Shown: positions 58,790 through 64,000 of the stretch, piece by piece | How positions within the stretch are numbered: position 1 is the first letter of the stretch | Layout: each line of letters opens with the position of its first letter | NCBI GenBank assembly: GCA_964036275.1 | Contig: OZ038433.1 | Coordinates: 53,027,902 to 53,091,901, forward strand | Reading direction: 5' to 3' | Length of the DNA stretch: 64,000 bases | DNA from: Litoditis marina | Lineage: Eukaryota; Nematoda; Chromadorea; Rhabditida; Rhabditidae | Made by a program: the position numbers and the translations under genes | Notes under the pieces: model-generated | Seen by the model: only the letters and a program-made list of their open reading frames with translations | Told to the model about the DNA's origin: nothing | The model's database searches: none

Positions 58790-60681
58790 GAAAATTCCCA
58801 ACTAACAATCTTCATGTGTCACAACTTTTTTGTTGTTCAATTAACTATAATCCGTATAACTAAGTCAACGGAAGTAGATTTGAACTAAAAAGATAAACTG
58901 CACAACAGTGTATAGTAAAGAGTAATGTGAAAAAAGCGAAGTTCTAAACAAAGAGAGACTAAAACTATTTTCACAAGGAAGTAATTTCCCCTTTATACAT
59001 AAATTTTGTTCACCGTGGGCTTTAATTAACTACTATCAGTACAAATTGTTATGATCTTTGAATACATTAATTTCTTCACTTTGGCAAGTTACGAAACTGC
59101 AGTTATCAGTCATGAATATTTTAGATCAGCTCTAGAAATCTCAACAAAATGAACTGAGAATTACGAGAATTTTGGCTTAAAGTACATCATATTTGGAGAT
59201 GAGTTGGTATTGTTTGACCTCTTTACCGGTGTAACCTGACACAGAATGATAATACCGAAACTTGAACTTGAAGAGATAGAGGAAGACAACGGCAAAAACC
59301 GTTTCTCTCGTTTTCATACCAACTTGAGCTCGTTGAATTATGTGGTATCGGTGTACCCACCGAGCATAACTAGTTGTTTTTCATGCTACAATAATTCATA
59401 AAGAGATTAGACTTATGAATTAATCCCATAGATAAAAATCGAAAAGTCAAGCTAAATGTCAGAACGTTTTTTTATTTGTTGTCCACTTTTCTATAACCCG
59501 CAAAATAAAAGTGAATCAAATTAACCATGTAGAGACTAATAGGCGGATCAACAACAGGTCAATGTTTCAGACAACTATTATCTGTCACGTACACGGTCGC
59601 TTACGATGGGTGGAGGATTTAATGGAACCGTAAGATACATTCAGAAGAGGGGTTCTAGACCATGTTCCCCGCATCTGCGTATACTTGACCCAATCTCTCT
59701 CTCATTCACTGGTGAGCAAGCATATTCGGTCCTCGATTGAGCGATTTGCTCGTTTGCTGTCTTTGTTGATGAAATCAGGACTATGTTCATTTTATGGGAA
59801 GCAAAACGGATTTGAATTGGAATACTGAGCTCACACGTGCGTTCACAAATCCTGTAGAAGCTCGATCGTTTCAAGTTTCTACAAAATGAATTCCAAGCAT
59901 TTGGATTGACTTTTCACTTTGTTCAGCAGATAACGCTCAGTAAATGATAATTTGAACTCAAATATACCTATCACTTACATTTTACCATACATATTACTGG
60001 TCACAAAATGTCACAACTTTTTTTGTTGTTCAATTAACCATAATCCGTATAACTAAGTCAACGGGAGTAGATGTGAACAAAAAAGATAGACTGCACAACA
60101 GTGTATAGTAAAAAGTAATGTAGAATAAGTCACGTATTGGTTGAACAGCACGATTCGGTACAAAACATCCCTTATAGAAAGTGAAATTGCCCAATATTCG
60201 TTCTGAGCAAACCTTCCTCAAACAATTGTTTGCTCTCTACCTCTTTCTATCTCTTAATTTTTTCCTCTCTCACTCTTTCTATCTCTCTCTCTTTCTCTCT
60301 ATCACTCTCTCTCTCTTTCTAGATTTTGAAACTAATCTTTTAGTGCGATTATTACACGACACATGTGCTCAGGGTACTAGCCCCGACTTTAAATTTAAAT
60401 TTCCTGAATTAGCACTGATTCTCTATGACAGAGCGGAAAAATTTAGTTCGTCTGACATCCACGTGTCATACACGTGTTTGTCAATGAATGAACAGAGGAA
60501 AAAGGAAAAATCATTCAAGAGTTCGGAGGAACTTGGAACGTACGCAGAGTTCATCACAACTCGTTTTTCAGAATTAATCATCTTTAGCAATATTCGCAAG
60601 AGACACCATTTTTCGTCCTGGCGTCAGTAGCTCAAATTCGAATAATCCTGTAAAGAAACTGGCAACTCAACTGCGTAGCAG
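58790..60681 (+). repeat. Body repeat, forward copy with the most complete distal half
   Basis: AGCGAAGTTCTAAACAAAGA (58938), TTGACCTCTTTACCGGTGTA (59214), GTCAATGTTTCAGACAACTA (59559), AACTAAGTCAACGGGAGTAG (60051), a pyrimidine tract (60230-60320), GACACATGTGCTCAGGGTAC (60358), CACGTGTCATACACGTGTTT (60461), TCCTGGCGTCAGTAGCTC and CTGCGTAGCAG. A short piece of the same repeat (TAACTAAGTCAACGGAAGTA) also appears out of order at 58858. No gene. Confidence 0.75.
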
Positions 60682-60699
60682 GAATCGCGCGCAGCGCGA

Positions 60700-61235
60700 A
60701 GCGCTGTGCGAGATTTGTCTTTGGTCCGGCTAATGCGCGCCTCCGTTTTTTTAGTTTTCTCATAAAAAAGCTCAAATTCGCAAAACAAAACTTTTAATAA
60801 TTTGGAAATGTTCTACAGCGTATTTGCAAGTTGTGTTCCAAATTTGAACGAAATCCGTTGAGTTTGAGCCAAGTTATGACGTTTTCGCTTCATCCAGAGC
60901 GCCAACTTCCGTCGTGTTTCCGTCCTTCCTTCCTTCCGGGCGTTTACACAATACTATCTAGACCGTAACTGAACCGATTTTGCTGAGTTTTGGAGTCATG
61001 ATAGGATTCCTACTCATTGCCCAGCTACGCGAATGTTTTTTTGAAAAAAATCATTTCTCACCAAATTACAGCCTTTTGAATTAAAGTCTCTGCGTCTCTC
61101 CATTTAGCACGCTCTCTCGCTCTCTCTGTCAGGTCGGTTATGCAAACTGTCTTGTAACTTAGGGGTAACACTGACCGATTTCGATGAAAATTTAAATATG
61201 ATACCATCGTGACTTTAATTCAAGTGAAAAGTATT
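60700..61235. other. Left arm of the composite insertion, no gene
   Basis: AT-rich with pyrimidine-rich patches (TCCTTCCTTCCTTCC near 60930, CTCTCTCGCTCTCTCTG near 61110). No long frame and no family recognised. Confidence 0.4.
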
Positions 61236-61239
61236 CTAT

Positions 61240-62490
61240 CGGTGACGTCATTCAGGATTCTGGAGACCCGATGACGTCATCTTTGAAAAGTGCAAAGTTG
61301 ACGTCAAATATTTCTCCAAATGATGATAATAGTTGGCAAGTGGGTTATTAACGATGGATTTCCATAGAAAGGTGTCGTATTCCGGGAATCTGAAGGCCAG
61401 TTGCCGTCAAATTTGAAAAGTACAAAGTTGACGTCAAATTATTCTTCAAATGATAGTAATAGTGGGCAAGTGGTTTAATATCGATAGAAAATCATCTAAA
61501 CATGTCGTTATCTGAGATTCTGGAGGCCAGAGGACGTAACACTGGAAAAGTGCAAAGTTGACGTCAAATATTTCTCCAAATGATGATAATAGTTGGCAAG
61601 TGGGATATTAACGATGAATCTCCATCGAAAGGTGTCGTACTCCGGGATTCTGAAGGCCAGATGACGTCAAATTTGAAAAGTACAAAGTTGACGTCAAATT
61701 ATTCTTCAAATGAGAATAATAGTGGGCAAGTGGTTCAATAACGATAGAACTTTATCTAAACATGTCGTTATCTGAGATTCTGGAGGCCAGGGGACGTAAT
61801 ACTGGAAAAGTGCAAAGTTTACGTCAAATATTTCTCCAAATGATGACAATAGTTGGCAAGTGGGTGGTTAACGATAGAGCTCCATCGATTTGTCGTATTC
61901 TGAGATTCTGAAAGCCAGATGACGTCATATTCAAAAGTTCAAAGTTGACGTCAAATATGTTTTCAAATGATGATAATAGTTGGCAAGTGGGGTATTAACG
62001 GTGAAACTTTATCTAAACATGACGTATTCTGGGATTCTGAAAGCCGGATGACGTCATTTTTGAAAAGTGCAGAGTTGACGTCACATATATCTTCAAATGA
62101 TGGTAATATCTTAGAAAGGGTCAATTAACGGTGAAACTCAATCTAACAGTCACGTATTCTGGGATTCTGGAGACCAGATGACGTCATTTTGGAAAAGTGC
62201 AAAGTTGACGTCACATATATTTTCAAAATGTGAAAATATCTCCAAAATGGTATATTAACGATGAAACTTTATCCAAATATGACTTATTCTGGAATTCAGG
62301 AGGCCAGATCTCAGATGACGTCAACTTAGAAACAATTGACGTGAAATATGTTTTGAATGCTGAAAGTTTCTTAAAAATGGTCAATTCACGATGAAACTTC
62401 ATTCAAACATGACGTATTCTGGGAATCTGAAGGGCAGATAAAGTAAGTTCTCAGAACTGCAATGTTGACGTCATTTTTTTTCGAATGGTG
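61240..62490. repeat. Degenerate tandem array, about 128-bp unit, rich in TGACGTCA
   Basis: About ten units. GTTGACGTCA (or a one-base variant) recurs at about 61294, 61430, 61556, 61688, 61816, 61944, 62073, 62202, 62328 and 62466, with spacings near 126-138 bp. Each unit also carries GATAATAGT-GGCAAGTGG, ATTAACGATG and ATTCTGGGATTCTG-like words, and often a second GATGACGTCA. Neighbouring units alternate between two variants near 61300-61860 (GTGCAAAG versus GTACAAAG), which suggests a higher-order two-unit pattern. Confidence 0.85.
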
Positions 62491-62592
62491 GTAATACTTG
62501 CCAAGTGGTTCATTAAGAAAACAATTTTATCTGCACCGTACAGATCAAACCACCTCTCTACATACCTACGGTATGTATACAAAAAGAGAAAA

Positions 62593-63318
62593 ATTCATGA
62601 AAAAGTGGGGGCCCAACGACTGTGAGATTTGTCTTCTGCTGTGCGCCCCTTAGACAGCTACTCTCAAATGGAGCAGCTACTGCTACAAAAACCAAAAAAT
62701 ACTCATATACTCAAGTATAACTGTTCATTACAAACATACAAAAGTCGTAAAATATTTTTTCAAACCTGTAAACTAGAATCTGCAAATAACCGAAAAATAC
62801 TAATATACTCAAGTATAACTGTTCATTACAAACATACAAAAGTCGTAAAATATTTTCTCAAACCTGTAAACTAGAATCTACAAATCACAGATGTTAACTC
62901 AACGTAGTCAATTATAGAGTTCCTGGTTTTGTGCACAATGGTTGGCATTTTTTGTCATTACTTCAATTCTAGCTGCTATAACGTTTTTATGTTATTCAAC
63001 AGTTGTTCTCTCGTTCGCAGCTGTGACTTGTAGATTCTAGTTTACAGGTTTGAGAAAATATTTTACGACTTTTGTATGTTTGTAATGAACAGTTATACTT
63101 GAGTATATTAGTATTTTTCGGTTATTTGCAGATTCTAGTTTACAGGTTTGAAAAAATATTTTACGACTTTTGTATGTTCGTAATGAACAGTTATACTTGA
63201 GTATATAAGTATTTTTTGGTTTTTGTAGCAGTAGCTGCTCCATTTGAGAGTAGCTGTCTAAGGGGCGCACAGCAGAAGACAAATCTCACAGTCGTTGGGC
63301 CCCCACTTTTTCATGAAT
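62593..63318. repeat. Large palindrome: 298-bp inverted arms, 130-bp spacer
   Basis: The left arm (62593-62890) begins ATTCATGAAAAAGTGGGGGC, and the right arm (63021-63318) is its inverse with a few mismatches. Each arm holds two direct copies of a block of about 100 bp (ACTCAAGTATAACTGTTCAT), giving four in all. The two 81-codon mirror frames (62629-62874 plus, 63037-63282 minus) are products of the symmetry. This looks like a foldback-type element. Confidence 0.9.
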
Positions 63319-63320
63319 CA

Positions 63321-64000
63321 TAAGTTGGGTTTAACACAATGTGCGTTGCTTGATAAAGTTCATCCCGTTCGCTATTTTAGTACTCAAGACGATTCGGCCA
63401 ATCACTGAGGTAGTCAAGCTACAAGAACAGAGAGACTATTCAAATCAAAAAGTCTGAGGTTGTTAATCGAGTTCAAAAGTTCAATATTTTGGGTTCCAGA
63501 ACATCTCGACTTTTCGATTTATCGAGTTCTCGAGCTGCAGTTTACCGATATGGAAAGTTTTCCAGTTGTCAAGTTTCAGAAATAATCGAGTTTTCGAGTT
63601 TTCAGTTGATCGACGACTCAAAAAAACCCGAGATTCTCGAGTTTAGTCGTGTTTCGAGCTCGACTCCAATAGCCCCGAAAGAGACACAGTGAATATGCTC
63701 ACGACCCATAAAACTCGATTCCAAACATAAAATGGTGATCGATAGAATACAGAATAACTTCGCATTGGAGTTGAGTTTCTCTAATCGAGGGAGACACTAT
63801 CAATTCTCAGCTAGAAATAATTTTCGCACATCACACTCGGAAAGTTACATCGCGTAGTCTGACTCATCTCACTTTCTCATGTGCTCATCACAGTCTTATC
63901 TATGACCGTCATGTTGCACTCAACCAAAAATACGAATGTCTACTAGGGCTTCCGAAATGGATTTGCCTGTTGAACAAATATTTTATCTGCTCAAAGAGTA
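63321..64000 (+). repeat. Body repeat, forward continuation after the insertion
   Basis: GTTGGGTTTAACACAATGTG, GAGTTTTCGAG-type degenerate repeats (63480-63650), CACGACCCATAAAACTCGAT, then TTCTCAGCTAGAAATAATTT and CATGTGCTCATCACAGTCTT. This matches 31185-31780 and runs off the window. Confidence 0.75.

Larger units (their letters stand above)
60682..63320. mobile_element. 2.6-kb composite insertion splitting the body repeat
   Basis: The body repeat stops after CTGCGTAGCAG (60681) and resumes at AAGTTGGGTTTAACACAATG (63322), while elsewhere these are separated by only about 5-10 bp. A possible target duplication GAATC lies at 60682-60686 and 63315-63319. The left part has a GC-rich end (CGCGCGCAGCGCGAAGCGCT) and GAGATTTGTCTT. 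The same GAGATTTGTCTT block lies near both tips of the palindrome at the right, so one element or two nested relatives are possible. No transposase or helicase frame is present. Confidence 0.7.

Noticed and set aside
61240..62490. CRISPR-like array
   Set aside because: The units are wholly repetitive, with no unique spacers between short conserved repeats, and no cas genes are present. The context is eukaryotic.
60682..62590. Helitron end (starts TC after an A, GC-rich hairpin-like sequence)
   Set aside because: No CTRR-type 3' end with hairpin and no Rep/helicase was found. A GAATC duplication, if real, also argues against a Helitron.
62629..63282. Two nearly identical 81-codon frames on opposite strands
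   Set aside because: They are mirror images produced by the palindrome and contain its internal tandem duplication.

Overview
This window looks like gene-poor nuclear DNA from a small-genome animal, most likely a nematode of the Caenorhabditis type. That is an inference. It rests on AT-rich sequence, a CR1/Jockey-like LINE, an RTE-like LINE tail, many small terminal-inverted-repeat elements (MITEs, three with TTAAAGG-type ends) and tRNA-derived short repeats. I see no convincing single-copy host protein gene, rRNA, intact tRNA, CRISPR array or bacterial feature.

Most of the window is one large composite repeat (the 'body repeat') copied many times on both strands and then broken up by later insertions. 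Read in its forward direction, its order is: (1) a module on the opposite strand with a GC box, a TATA box and a 34-codon ORF; (2) about 2 kb of AT-rich body with landmarks such as GTGTAGCCACTAAGCATAAC and ACTAAGTCAACGGAAGT; (3) a pyrimidine tract; (4) CACGTGTCATACACGTGT; (5) CTGCGTAGCAG; (6) GTTGGGTTTAACACAATG; (7) GAGTTTTCGAG-rich sequence; (8) further body leading to the next small-ORF module. The order is therefore cyclic, as in a decayed tandem array of a multi-kilobase unit. Forward copies lie at about 18.3-31.8, 31.8-36.1 and 49.2-64 kb. Reverse copies lie at about 0.5-7.9, 9.6-10.3 and 36.2-38.9 kb.

On top of this lies a direct segmental duplication of about 14 kb (5.56-19.2 kb and 36.5-50.04 kb, offset about 31 kb), with scattered substitutions and some clean indels. 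Its left flank continues at 1.1-1.36 kb and 36.24-36.50 kb. In copy 1 that flank is separated from the rest by a 4.2-kb LINE, and copy 2 preserves the empty site. The LINE has both ORFs, broken by three in-frame stops and no frameshift.

Other insertions are a retroposed ORF1-only element with an open 323-codon frame and an A-tail (27.5-28.66 kb), a 202-bp RTE-like tail with 8-bp target duplications inside the promoter of two small-ORF modules, a MITE with TTA target duplications (20.6-21.4 kb), three TTAA-type MITEs, TA-type MITEs, tRNA-like short elements, a 116-bp GA microsatellite, and a 2.6-kb insertion (60.68-63.32 kb) combining a TGACGTCA-rich tandem array with a 726-bp palindrome.

No pathway emerges. 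The possible biology is transposon evolution and the eight-copy small-ORF transcription module, seven copies of which keep the same 34-codon frame. All comparisons were made by eye; family names come from memory of characteristic motifs.
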